Both the position numbers and the translations under genes were made by a program. A stretch of 64,000 bases of DNA from Physcomitrium patens (taxonomy: Eukaryota > Streptophyta > Bryopsida > Funariales > Funariaceae). This document shows, piece after piece, positions 15,392-27,262 of the stretch. The notes under the pieces were generated by a model, which did not search any database, was not told where the DNA came from, and was given only the letters and a program-made list of their open reading frames with translations. Location: assembly GCF_000002425.4 (NCBI RefSeq), contig NC_037254.1:22883661-22947660 (forward strand), read 5' to 3'. Every line of letters starts with the position of its first letter. The stretch's first letter is position 1.

Positions 15392-17479
15392 ATGGGTAGC
15401 GAGGATGCACCGCCACCAGCGGCCGGAGCTTGGTCTGCCATAGCCAGGAAGGATGCGGTGGTGCCTGTGAAGGCGAAGGTTGAACCAAGCGCTGTGCGCT
15501 GTAAGAGCGGCTTGAACACCGTTGTGGTGGATACCAACGCAGTTATTGGGAGTGGTATGCATCTTGTGGGAATTGCTGAGCGATTTGTGACGATGCGGGA
15601 AGTGCTGAAAGAGGTGCGAGATCCGATGTCGCGTATGAACCTGGCAGCTTTGCCTATAAAATTGGAAATCATGGAGCCAGACCCGGAAGCTGTTACCAAA
15701 GGTGAGTGCGAGCTTGTATTCGTGGGAATTGGTCAATTAATCCTCAAACCTGTGGTGTTGCCACTGCTCTAGTTCGCGAACTTTGTCAGCTCGCGTCGTC
15801 GATGAGAGTCTTCTCTTTGAGGTTGCGGAAGGCTGTCATGGAGGACTGTTGATTCAATCTAGTAGCTTTTTACTCATTACAAAGTTGCTACAGTCGGTGA
15901 CCATGTTCGTTTTTTATTTTATTTGTAGTGGTGCGATTTGCGAAGGCGACTGGTGATTTGCAGTCACTATCAGAAGTAGATACGAAACTTATAGCTCTAG
16001 CTTACACTTTGGAGTCTCAGATTCATGGTGTATCACACCTTCGAACACGCCCACCTCCTCTGCAGGTCCACCATACTACCTAAATCTTCAATTTCTCAAA
16101 CATCAGCAATTAGTGCATCGAATTCTGCTAGGTTTGTCGATATTAGGTTAGTATATTATGCCCACTTCCTTGTGCTGCAGAGTATGATTAAATAAATTCA
16201 ACCAATTTTTTTAATTCTTCTTGATTGAACTTATGGAGAATCTAAAGTGTGGAGATTGGGGGTGCCACAGGTGACGCCTGTGCTGAAAAATAAGCCACGT
16301 GAACCGCTTGGCTGGGGTTCAAATGTTCCTAATCTGAAGGAATGGGAAGAGTTGGAGGAGGCGGAGAAAAGTCAATCCAAGATCAACCAGTCAAGAATCC
16401 TTGGATTGAAGTATTTGAATTTAGATGGGTCGGAGTCGGGAAACTCCTCACCAGTAGTTGAACTTGAGAGTGCTAATTTACCTTCAGACCCAGGTTCAAA
16501 CGAGTCAGAGATTCCTTCTACTGCACGTGCTAGTTCGCGAGGTGAGACTAATTCCGAGGGACGTGGGGGGTGGTCAAAACGAGAGCCTAAGGCGCCAAAG
16601 CTCAAGCCCACCATCAGCATTGAGGGTAAGAAAAATGTTGCAGTCGGATTGGACGCGTCTAAATCGGAATTAGCCGAAGCGGATACCTCTGGTTGGGTGC
16701 ACGCATGTAGCAGGACTACTCGGAACAAATTTCTAAAGCGACAAGCTAAGCGGGAAGCCAAGGCGGCGGCTTTATCAGAATCATCCTCTGTTGCGGGGGA
16801 TCATCACCCCACTGAGATGGATGTACAACCTCAGAGATCATTCTTTGAAGGGGAAGTCGTACCTCCGCCCCTACTTGATGAGGACGAAAATGAGGATGTC
16901 GAAGATCTGACCGAGGAGTGTATTAAGAACGAAGGTGACACTGACCCAGGTGAAGAACAGGACGAAGGAGCAACCGCTAATCTAGAAATAGAGAGTGCTA
17001 AGGTGGCAGACGAGGGAAAAGGAGCGTCTGATAGTGACGAAGGCGACGAAGGTGATGAAGAGGATGATACTAAAGCCTTCGAAGCAGAAATGGCTGCACA
17101 TGCAGCCTCAGGTGAGGGTTTGCAGACGGATGAAAATGAGAGTAGTGCGATTAGCGATGCTAATGGCGTAGCACGATCTACAGAAGCTGAAAAGAGAGAT
17201 TCATCGTGGCAATCCTCGGTTGCCTGTGCGACTGGAGATTTCGCCATGCAGAACGTCATACTTCAAATGGGTCTGCGGTTACTCTCGCCTAATGGAGCCC
17301 ATGTTCGTGAATTGAACAGGTAAGTGTAACCGTTTCTTATTTTTATTTTTTCATGTAAGCTGTTAAATGCTTACACCTTTGAAGTTAATTACTGTATCGG
17401 ATTAGGCTCGACATTTCTTGGTTGCTTTGGGATACTTGGTGGATCATATGTGGTTATGGTTTTCCGAAATAATCCTCTT

Positions 17480-17513
<34 letters not shown>

Positions 17514-18323
17514 TAGGTGGGTTCTTAAATGTACGGCTTGCAATAACATCACGGCTGAGGTGGGGCGCATCTTTTGTCCCAAGTGTGGGAATGGAGGCAC
17601 TTTGTACAAGGTGTCTGTTACTGTGGGAGCTAACGGCACCGTTCACGCTGGAAAAATTAAGCGTGTGAACATTCGTGGCACTCGGGTCTGTTCCTCTAAT
17701 CGCCTTCTGCCCTGCAATCTGTAACACCCAGATATTTGTAGCTTTATTTACACGTCGTGATTCTCTTTTCACTCATACATTCTTTTCATGATGGGTGCAG
17801 TATTCACTTCCTATGCCCAAGGGTGGTAGGATTGGAGCTGCCCAGAATCCCATTTTACGGGAAGATCAACTGCCTCACAGGGTCCTGTATCCTAAACAGA
17901 AGAAATCTTCTCACGCGGTAAGAATCTCTTCTTTTTCTCAGTTTTGCGACCCGTTCGCTCAATTATTCCCAGCTAATTACTTGCTCCTAGTTGTCTTAGC
18001 ATTGGATATATCGTAGGTAAGAACCGGATTGTTTGCCTAATGGTATTTTTGCTTTAATGAAGTTTGTAGAACATCCATTTTAGAAACAAAAGAACATTAG
18101 TATGGCTGGCCTGGTTAAGTATGTTGGTACTGATTGAAGTCGTCTGTATCACGTGATCTCTTGTTCATGACAGGGTGGTGATGTGTATGTGACTGCGGAC
18201 ACACTATTCACAAACAACAAAGGGATGCAGAACATAGGATTGATGCCGGCAGTGCAACAAGCATCTGCAGTCTTTAGTGGTCGCCGGAATCCAAATGAGC
18301 GCCGGAACAACCGGAAGCACTGA
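15392..18323 (+). CDS. NOB1: NOB1, pre-18S rRNA D-site endonuclease, 6 exons
   Basis: PIN-domain endonuclease that cuts 20S pre-rRNA at site D to form the 3' end of 18S rRNA in cytoplasmic pre-40S particles. Exons 15392-15701, 15929-16065, 16271-17319, 17517-17685, 17801-17917 and 18174-18323 join in frame to 643 aa; all introns are GT-AG. The PIN domain starts at VVVDTNAVIG (D47), and the conserved TGDLQSLSEVDTKLIAL block is in exon 2. Then come WGSNVPNL, a long acidic middle with DE-rich runs and two lysine-rich blocks, and the zinc ribbon C504-x2-C507...C519-x2-C522. The C-terminal end has SLPMPKGG, REDQLP and FSGRRNPNERR, all typical of NOB1. For exon 3 I chose the acceptor at 16270, which keeps frame; the frame is also open 24 bases upstream. 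Slightly longer than typical plant NOB1 because of the acidic insert. Confidence 0.95.
17482..17512 (+). other. 31-nt uninterrupted T tract at a NOB1 3' splice site
   Basis: Pure T run ending four bases before exon 4 of NOB1. It forms an extreme polypyrimidine tract. Confidence 0.9.
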
Positions 18324-20602
18324 TATTAATTTTATATTTATTTTACGTAGCAGACTGTCTTTTTCTATTGACTCCTCTGGTAACCTCCGAGATTATTCAC
18401 ACCACAATACAGTAGACTTTCCTTTTTAGTTCCTCAGCAACATGCTTGGCTTTTAGATTCCAAATTAGCAAATGGAATAGGCTTTCTTCTGCTTTTTATT
18501 TTAGTTTACTTTTTTTGTTTGTTTGTGTGTGTCATGGTTTTTGTTTTGTTTTTGTCTACCTGTTCTAAGCTAATTTGTTGCAAAAATGAAAGAAAAACTC
18601 TATTTTGGTTCCACATGAACATACGTAGGGGGTTTGTAGAATCTAGAGGTCATGGTTCAAAAGTCTTTCAAATATTGTTTTTTGGGTGCAGAATTGTTTT
18701 TGGAAATTTTGATCTCTGGAAATTGTGAAAATAATGAAGAGGTCACAAAATGAATCAAATTGTATTCTAATATGAATCTAAATGTGTAAGTAGATATGTT
18801 GTTTCTAACAATTATGAAAAGTACAAAGAATTTGATTTGTTAGTTTTCTTTAGTTATTTGTAGATTTTTCTGACATGATTTGTTAGAAATAAAATCATCT
18901 TTGAGTTGGGCATACTACAGAGTCAATGTTATGTAAAAAAAACAAGCATTCTTGCCCATACTTGGGCCAATTTTACTGAGTCTATAGCTTAATAATTGTG
19001 GCTTGTGAATCCCAGCCAATTAAGTAATTATAAAGTTGTGGCCACTTGCCTTCTCTAAGTGAAAAAAACCTCTATAATTCTACACAGCATCTAATTGGGG
19101 TTATTACTAATTTCTAGATTTGCTTACAATCAAAATAGTTGAAGAACATTTTATCAACTAATTTACTAACAATTTTAAAAAAACAAATTTGTATTGTAAT
19201 CATTATTATCAAAATACAAAAAATATTTGATTTAAAGTAGAAACATAATTATCATAATTCTTTTCTTGATTTTATTAAAATTTTATACAATATATGTAAT
19301 AAATATTTGTATATTAAATATTTAATTTTAGAATACTATTTAATACTTAATATGTTGACATATTATAGATTGAAGATGTGTTTAATATAACTATATACTA
19401 AAAAAATGTTTATTTTCTGAACACAAAAAAAGATTGTAGAAATTGATATTAATAGTTGCTAATCACTTTTCTAAAATGTTCAAAGAGATAAGATCTCAGA
19501 TGTATTTCTCTTATATTAAAACATAAATATAAGGTATTGTAATTTTTGGTCAAGTGCATATCATATCTTTTGACATTAGAGTCTTATAAATAATAATTAT
19601 TCTAATTTATTACAAAAATAAAATAAAATAAAAAGGTATCATTGTTGAGATATAGTCTTAAAAGGTTTTTAGGTTTTGAATTGTCATTCTTACATATGAA
19701 AATATAAATCCATAAAAGTAGAAACAAAGTTTTTGTAAGATATAAAAAATTAAAGATTTTTTAAGATGTGAATTAATTGAGATGTAATTTAAAATAAAAA
19801 TATTTATTTGGTATTATTTAATTTTAAAAGTAGAATAATATAATTATTTAAAAATATTTTGTAAAAATAAATAAATATATATAATGAGTTATTATTGTTA
19901 CTACAATTTTTGTTATAATCACCACAACTTATCATCTATCACATGCCAACACAAATTGTCTTAAACTTAAGTTGTACATCACAATGTACTTTTTGCAACT
20001 ACCTACATTGTTACCAAAATTCTTATTTAGTCTTATTTTGAATTATTATCCTTATCTTCAAAAATTGGGGCATAAGAAGGTTGTGCTTCCGTTTCTTTCA
20101 CCTTGGCCTTAAATACAAACTTTGCACCACCTTCTCTTTTATCTTTCTTCCTCATCTACTCACAACATGCAAGTATTGGAAGAGCCATGAATTTTGAACA
20201 CAAAGGCATTTGAAGATGTGAAGTGGTCCAAATCCTTTTTGGTTGTTTCTAAAAGCTATCTAAACAAATTAACTTAGATAGGAAATGCTAGACCAAGGTG
20301 TTTTTCCATTGGCGATATGATACATAGTCCCTATAGCTAATATTGTTGTTTCTATGTACTAAACTATGAAAGAGTCGATACATTGAATAACATTATTAAT
20401 TCAAAAAGTGAATGCTAACTTAGAAAAGTAACAATATCTTCATTAGTTACAAAATATGATTAAGATTTTTGCCTAACTTTGTATACTAATTACACTAAGA
20501 ACCTTTCTATATTTTCATTTGAATCAATGTTTTTTTCTTTGCATATATCTATATTACAGCAACAAGGAAAAACAAAGAATTTATGATTTTTCTTATCTGT
20601 TG
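18324..20602. other. NOB1 3' flank and decayed AT-rich DNA
   Basis: The NOB1 3' UTR is followed by very AT-rich sequence. If the LTR at 20617-21170 belonged to a full element, its internal region would lie here on the minus strand, but no gag or pol is recognisable. A GC-richer patch at about 20030-20160 has an open minus-strand frame of roughly 40 codons of unknown origin. Confidence 0.45.
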
Positions 20603-20614
20603 ATTTTGATACTA
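20603..20614 (-). other. Decayed primer-binding site next to a minus-strand LTR
   Basis: Reads TAGTATCAAAAT on the minus strand against the initiator-Met tRNA site TGGTATCAGAGC. It starts two bases after the LTR end TGACA. Confidence 0.6.
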
Positions 20615-20616
20615 TG

Positions 20617-21170
20617 TGTCAAGGACAAGAATTTAAAGAATGTAAATAACCAAATCATATGTTTTTTAAAGAAAGATGACAAAAAATAAAAATAAAAATA
20701 ATGAATATGTACATTCAAGAAAAAATTGAATTGACTATTGCCAAGAACTAAGAAATTAAAAACTCTTAAAACTAGACAAGAAGCAAAAAATGAATTGATA
20801 AGCGTGAAGAAGGCCTTACTCTTATCTTTGTATGTACTATCTAATTAGGAGCTATGTGGCAAAATTCTATAAAACTTCTAATACTTGTCTAACTTATAAG
20901 TCACATGTCTAATTTAGAAGGTAAGTTTTTTATATGTATGCTACATGTGCAACTTATACCACAAGTGGCTAACATGAGTAATTTGAGGCTAACTTGTTGT
21001 GAAAGTTTTCAACCTACAAATCACCTACAAATACATAGTGAAATAAATCCAAGTCTAGGTAGCTTTTCCATGAGATACTATCAAATCTATCTACATCTAC
21101 ATACTTCTATCCATTCATATCATCTAGATAATTATTAGAGTAAATATGTATATCTATAATACTATAAGGC
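20617..21170 (-). repeat. Chromovirus LTR (E0), minus strand
   Basis: On the minus strand it aligns along its length with the E2 LTR at 44555-45115: the block with CTAGTTAGATAGTATATA, the hairpin plus GGCTTCTTCAC, the GGCAATAGC block, and the terminus TTCTTGTCCTTGACA at 20617. The outer (5') boundary is approximate. It is solo, or the rest of its element is no longer recognisable. Confidence 0.75.
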
Positions 21171-21704
21171 CAAGAAAGTTTGTAAATTTCAACTACATGG
21201 AACAATGCCACCAAGTATTATGGCTCTTTAATGTCAACCAACTTTAGTGCAAAATAGATTAGACTATAGCAACACCATTAGATTAGTTAGGATTGATTTG
21301 GTATAGTCATGTCATATCTTTAGGGCTACTACTAATCTAACTTCCAAGGTTGTTAAGATTTTTGATGTCTTAATTAATCTAAACCATGTATGCCTAAGTA
21401 TTCATCATGATATTAGATCATATAATTTTTTCTCATTGTACTATCCTTTAAGTTAACTTGAGTATCACATGTTTTATTTTAAATTAAGTTAGGTTGTTTA
21501 GAGACTAGATCTCAAAATTTCTTATATTGTTTATTTTTATTATTTTTTACCAATTAATATTTTTGTATGTCTTAGGATTAGATTCCATTTTATTTTTATT
21601 TTAAATTGATTATTATTATTTAAGTTTATAATTCATATTTATTGTATCAAAGATTAGTTTTTAATCACTTTTTGTATTTTTATATTTTATATTTTTTTCT
21701 TTTT

Positions 21705-21706
<2 letters not shown>

Positions 21707-21740
<34 letters not shown>
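21707..21740. repeat. (TTTA)n microsatellite
   Basis: About eight TTTA units immediately before the copia remnant. Confidence 0.85.
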
Positions 21741-21742
<2 letters not shown>

Positions 21743-21758
21743 TTACTAATATTTTAGA

Positions 21759-24495
21759 TGATGAAGATTGCTAATTTTTTCGCTAAAGTTGACAAAATTG
21801 ATGGTAAAAGTAATTACATTATGTACAAAATTTGGATCAAAGTTCTTTTCATTCAAGATGAGATTTAGGATGAATTTGCAATGAGCCACCTAATATTATT
21901 ATTGCTATAGCTATTGCTACGACTAATGATAATGTTATTGTTGATGAAGAGATAAAAAAATCCAATAAATTGTGAAGATGATGCTCTATTATTGCTGATT
22001 GCTAGCAAAGAAAAAGAAAAAGAAAGATAATCAATTTTATTTTTATTTTCACAACTATTACTTGTGTTAAAGTTTTGTCAAAAATTGAAGGCTATTATAT
22101 TGATTTAGTAGGATGTTAAATCTATTTCAAGCAACAATATAATAAGAACTTGTTCTAATATAAATCAATGCTTGAATATTGATGTATTATGTATATTCTT
22201 GCTTGAAAATGCACTGGGCACATAATTGTGGAAGATAAGTAACAATGCAACAAAAAATCTACCAAGTCTAATAAAGCCTTAAATAAGCTTTAAGTAATTC
22301 TTAATAATCCAATCAAACTTTAACCTATTGAAATAAATTTAAAAGAAGTTACAAAAAAAATACAACGGATCCTAAAAAATACTAAAAATAAAAAAACTAA
22401 TATAATTTTAATTAAAATCCTAATTAAATCTTAATAAAAGCTTAAGTCAAATCCTAATTGAAATTCTAATTGAAATCTTAATTAAACCTTAATAAAATAT
22501 TAGGTCAAATCCTAATAAAATCCTAATGAATTTCTAAATCCTAAATAAACTTTAGACAAGTTTTAAACCAAATCCTAAGCAAATCCTAATCCTAAATAAA
22601 TCTTAGACCAAATATTAAACCAAATCCTAAGAAAATCTTAATCCTAAGTAAATCCTAGACCAAATCTTAAACCAAATCTTAATCAAATGTTAGATCTTAA
22701 ATAAATTCTTAATAAATCCTTTAGCAAAATAGAACATCATTAGTTAATAATTGAACCATTGATATCAACTCAAAATTTGCACATTTTTTAATGTCTTAGT
22801 TAGGAACAAGCACAAGAAAAATAAATAAACTACACTTATCAATTTAGAGAAATACAAGATAATCCAATTAAGTATTATGTGGCCTCTTACTCCAATTTGA
22901 ATGCTGAACTTCCAACCCTAATATCTCCTAAATCCTAAACCATTGAATTGCTCTTAATTTTTACCTAAAATTTTGAAAATTGAGTCTAATATCTATAATT
23001 TTTACCTAAAATTCAATTTTATATATACCAAAAAACTCAATAAACCTTCAAATTTGTAAACATATTTTTATTTCTCAAAATCTAAGCCAATCGAGAATAT
23101 TACTAACTTTGAAAATCCCTCAAAAGTTTAATATTGATTCAATTGATATAAAACCAATGCTTAAAAATTTCTAATCAAGTTTTCTCTCAAATTCTACTTT
23201 TTTATTTATCAAAGAATTCCAAAGTCACCATATGTGCGTAGTTTTGTATCTCAAGGTCTAATTTCAATCCAGATTGACAATTGATCTTCTCTGGGTATCA
23301 ATTCGTAGCTTCTTGAAGTAATTTTTTCTAAAATCTATTTTTAATTATCTCTTATATATACTTATATCATTTAATTTTCCAATCTACTTTATTTTGCCTT
23401 ATTTTTGGTCCTACAAAGTAAATAAAAGCTAATTTTGACAAAAAACAACATTAAGATTATTTAACTTTACTATCTTTTGACTATTATCTATATTTTTAAG
23501 ATAATTTGCTATAATATTTTAAAATAAGATCTTCTATAATATAATGATTTTTTCTCTCTTTCATTCGTTAGTCGTATTACATGATAATAATGTCAACTTT
23601 AAAATGTCAACATATTAGAAGGGACTTTTGTTGTGGATTACTTCAAAAAAGTTGAAGACATCACTAGCAAGCTAGCTAGCTTGAATATTAAGTTAAAACC
23701 TATAAAATTAATATACATTATTTTGCAAAGCCTTTCTAAAAGTTAACATCTATTTATCTCATAGTTTGATAATGATCTCTTTAAAATTCCTAGCCTACGT
23801 ATATAATTTTAGTATAGTATACAAAAATTGAAGAGTTTTGAAAGAATGGTTCTTATAACAAAATCAAAAAAGATGCTATGTATTCTAGATTCTATAACCA
23901 TGGCCTATATATTTTAATAAGAAGAATTTTTAGGAATACAATTCCTATGGTGGACGTGATTGCTCAACTTATGGTGCCTACTAAGGCTATTTTTTAAATT
24001 ATCAAGAAATAAAATAATAACAAAGATCTATAAATGTGTACAACTATTATAATAAATAAAGATACTAAGAAACTGAGTGTAACGTGAAGTACATTAATGA
24101 GCATGTTATTATATCTTAAGCATGTGTTGCTATAATACATTGCATCAAGAAATGCATTCTTATCAAAGCTAACATTAATGAAATGTCCAATGAATACTAC
24201 TTAAAAAATGATAAATATTATGAAATCTCTTAAGAACAATTTGAAGCAAATTTCAAAAACTATCATACTCTACTTTGATATATTAATTTTATCGCATCCA
24301 ATAATGATTAGGAAGCAAAACGTTTAGAAAACTTTAAGCCAATTGAATTTGATGGTGATGTTACCGCTACCAATCAAATAATAATCTTTATTTTTGGAAA
24401 AAAAACTGCCATTATTGATAATAAAGCCTTGACTCATGTTTTGAATGTGTTAGGTCTGAGTAAAAATATCATCTTTGTAAAAAAATTGATTGATG
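21759..24495 (+). pseudogene. Ty1/copia gag-protease remnant, interrupted
   Basis: At 21765-21870 the plus strand encodes a copia-type gag start (KIDGKSNYIMYKIWIKVLF, then a stop where W is expected). Gag resumes at 23625-23800 with DYFKKVEDITSKLASLN. A zinc-knuckle remnant is near 24035-24095. The pre-integrase motif resembling LSKNIIFVKKL is at 24450-24490, where the element stops. Many stop codons and frame breaks are present. The interval from about 22240 to 23610 is foreign repeat DNA (family R1). No reverse transcriptase follows, so the element is 3'-truncated. Confidence 0.7.
22240..23610 (-). repeat. Repeat family R1, minus-strand copy inside the copia remnant
   Basis: Reverse complement resembles 62590-63640. 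Shared blocks include one with CTCTTACTCC and ATATCTCCTAAATCC. The part at 22260-22740 is a run of degenerate AAATCCTAA-like units. The copy splits the copia gag frame, so it was inserted after the copia element. Confidence 0.6.
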
Positions 24496-25249
24496 TTAGA
24501 TTTATTTTAATATTTTTATCTTGTTCTTGCATAGTTTATAAATAATCTTTTTGTCAAATATTATTTCATGTATAGTATAAGATCCACATAAAAATCTCTA
24601 TATAATATGTGAACAAATGTTGAATCTTAGAGTCAAGGCATATCTTCTCTCAAACACCTAATTCTCACAACATATTGACTTATCTCAACTTATGTATTGT
24701 ACTATCTATTAATGGACTAAAATTCATGAAATAAGACATACTTCAAATATGTCAAATAATCTTAGGTATATACATCTTAGTTATATAAATTTCCAATTAG
24801 CTTACTCCATGGTTGCATAAAATTTGGTTATAAAAGTTCTTTTGCTATTGATTATTAAACAAAGATATTTTTGTACTTTCAACAAAAGTTCTAAAAAAAA
24901 TTCTTAAAAAGACTCAATCTACCACCAATTGACTGTTTAAACTTCTATATACTAATCTTTATATATTATTGACATCAACTTTTTAAAACAACCATATATT
25001 CACATTTATTGACAATTTTATCAGATATTAGTGGATTTATTTTCTTAAATTATAAAAAGATATTTTAATATTTGTAATCTTTTAAAAAAATAATCAAAAG
25101 ATAGTTTAGACTTAGCATCTTATCCCTATAGAGTGACTATGGCAACAAATACTACTCTACTTAAATTTCTTAAATTTTGCTCCATCTATGGTATACAATG
25201 ACAACTTACAAATCTATTGATTCTTTATTAAAATAATTTTATTTAATTT
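24496..25249. other. AT-rich DNA, nothing recognised
   Basis: No coding pattern. I looked for the missing 3' part of E4 here and did not find it. Confidence 0.5.
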
Positions 25250-25640
25250 TGTTGTATTCTAATACTATCATATGATAAAAAAATATGGATTCTATTATAA
25301 AATATCCTAATTGAAAGATATAATAGCAAAACATAAATAAAACATAAGAATGTAATAAATTATTTTAGTATTAATGTTATTTTTTTATAAAAAAGCTTAT
25401 ATTTATTTTTTATAGCTATAAATAAGGTAAAATAAAGTAGAATAGAAAAATAAATAATATAGTCATCTTTAAAAGAGATTTAAGAATAGTTTATAGAAAT
25501 AATTACATTAAAAAACCAAGAATTAATATCCAAAGAGAACTATTTGTGAACTAGAGTCAAAATCAGATCTTTAGGCATTGAATTATATATCTTTATTATT
25601 TTTAAGTTTTTTTTATTAATTAAATAATTAAATTAAATAG
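25250..25640 (+). repeat. Repeat family R1, partial plus-strand copy
   Basis: Aligns with 62280-62590. The clearest block contains AAGAATTAAT, CCAAAGA and GTGAACTAGAGTCAAAATCA. Confidence 0.65.
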
Positions 25641-27262
25641 AAAATTTTAGAAGAAATATTTTAGTATTTTTATAAGTGATTTGAATGGATATTAAGTTTC
25701 TAAAAGCTTTTCAAAATAAAAGATGTTTCTAGTGATATCAAACATATTATCAATGCTTTTTTAATCCTTAGTCTTGTTTCAAGACCTTCTAATCTTTTTT
25801 TCTTTGGCAATAGCCATTTTAGTTTAATATTATATCATCTTCAAAAGATTTTCTATTCTTTTAAAAGAATACAAGAATGTATTGATATTTTAGTTCTTTA
25901 AGGTTTATATCTTTTTAATTTGGCAAGAGTACTAATTCATTATTTTTATCTTTTTTAGAAGTGAATAAATTACTCCACTTCTATTATTTTATTTTAAAGG
26001 TTACAAACTATCTATTTTTAAATAAAAAAAAATTAATTTTCTAAAATTGATTTTTTCTTTAATGAGAGTAAATTATTCTTTTTTGAAGATTTTTTTTTAT
26101 TTAATATTAGAAATTTTAGTTTATCCTCTTCTAATTTTACTTGTGGATTTATCAAGTTATTTGAAATAGAAGAAAAAATCATAGATGATACACTTGGTGG
26201 AAGTAAGAATAGATTTGCAACTATTACAGATCTTTACAAGCTTGTCAATACTCTTAGGATAGAAATTTCATGCATCACTAGTATTAACCATGGAAATATT
26301 AATCTTATAACTATGAAAGAAGTTCAGAATTAGTGTCAAGAAATTATGTACAATTGAAAGAAATAAATAGATCAATTTCACAACCAAATCTAGGAATTTT
26401 TGCTTTTATAAGTACGATAGAGACAAGGATTAGTATGCCCATGAAATTTGATGGAATAAGACCAAAATTTTGAAGATTTTTGCAACAAATCAAGTTCTAT
26501 CTAAGATTTCATGCTTTTCAATATCTTGATGGATTTATTCAAATTGGATTTATAAGTGCACTTCTATCTAGAAGTGATTTTTCTTGATTTATATCTTTGA
26601 TGGAAAAAGATTCATAATTCTTTTATGTTTTAAGTTTATTTTTAAAAGTGTTTACAGTCACATTTGGAAAAAGTGATCAAGAAAGGGTAGCAAAGACCAA
26701 ATTCTTATTTTTACGACAAAAATCATAATCAACCACCATATATGTTGCTAAATTCTAAAACCTTGCTAATTATATGGACTAGAATGACAAAGCCCTTATT
26801 AATCAATAATAAATCTTTTTCATTTATTATTTATTGTTAATAACAAATCTCTGATATTATCCTTCAATCTACATTGTCAAAGATTTGTTATTAAAAATGC
26901 CAAAAGTAGATTTTTTGGAACAATTTATTATTCAAGCCATTGCATGCAATAATTGATTATTTGAAAGGCATTAAGAACAAAGATTTGGCTAAAAAAGAAC
27001 AAATTAAGTAATGATGGTAGCTTCTAAGTTTTTAGAAACTTATTCATTAAAGCCAAAATCAATACAAATTGATACACTATATTTTAAATCTTTTACAAAG
27101 TAAGAAAAGATTTAATATTATCAAGAATGTTTATGCTTATATTGTGGAGAAGTTAAGCACATTATTCAAAATTATCCAAAAAAGTAATATCAACACAAAA
27201 TGAGGAGCATGATTGCTAAAGAAGACAATGTATTGAAAAATAAATTTTTCTAGTTATAATAT

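Noticed and set aside
15246..15736. Three minus-strand ORFs over NOB1 exon 1
   Set aside because: Shadows of the PIN-domain exon; no protein features.
16831..17259. Minus-strand Ser-rich ORF of 142 aa
   Set aside because: Antisense of the acidic GAA/GAT-rich segment of NOB1.
22260..22740. Interstitial telomere tract
   Set aside because: Units vary in length and lack GGG/CCC; listed as part of repeat R1 instead.
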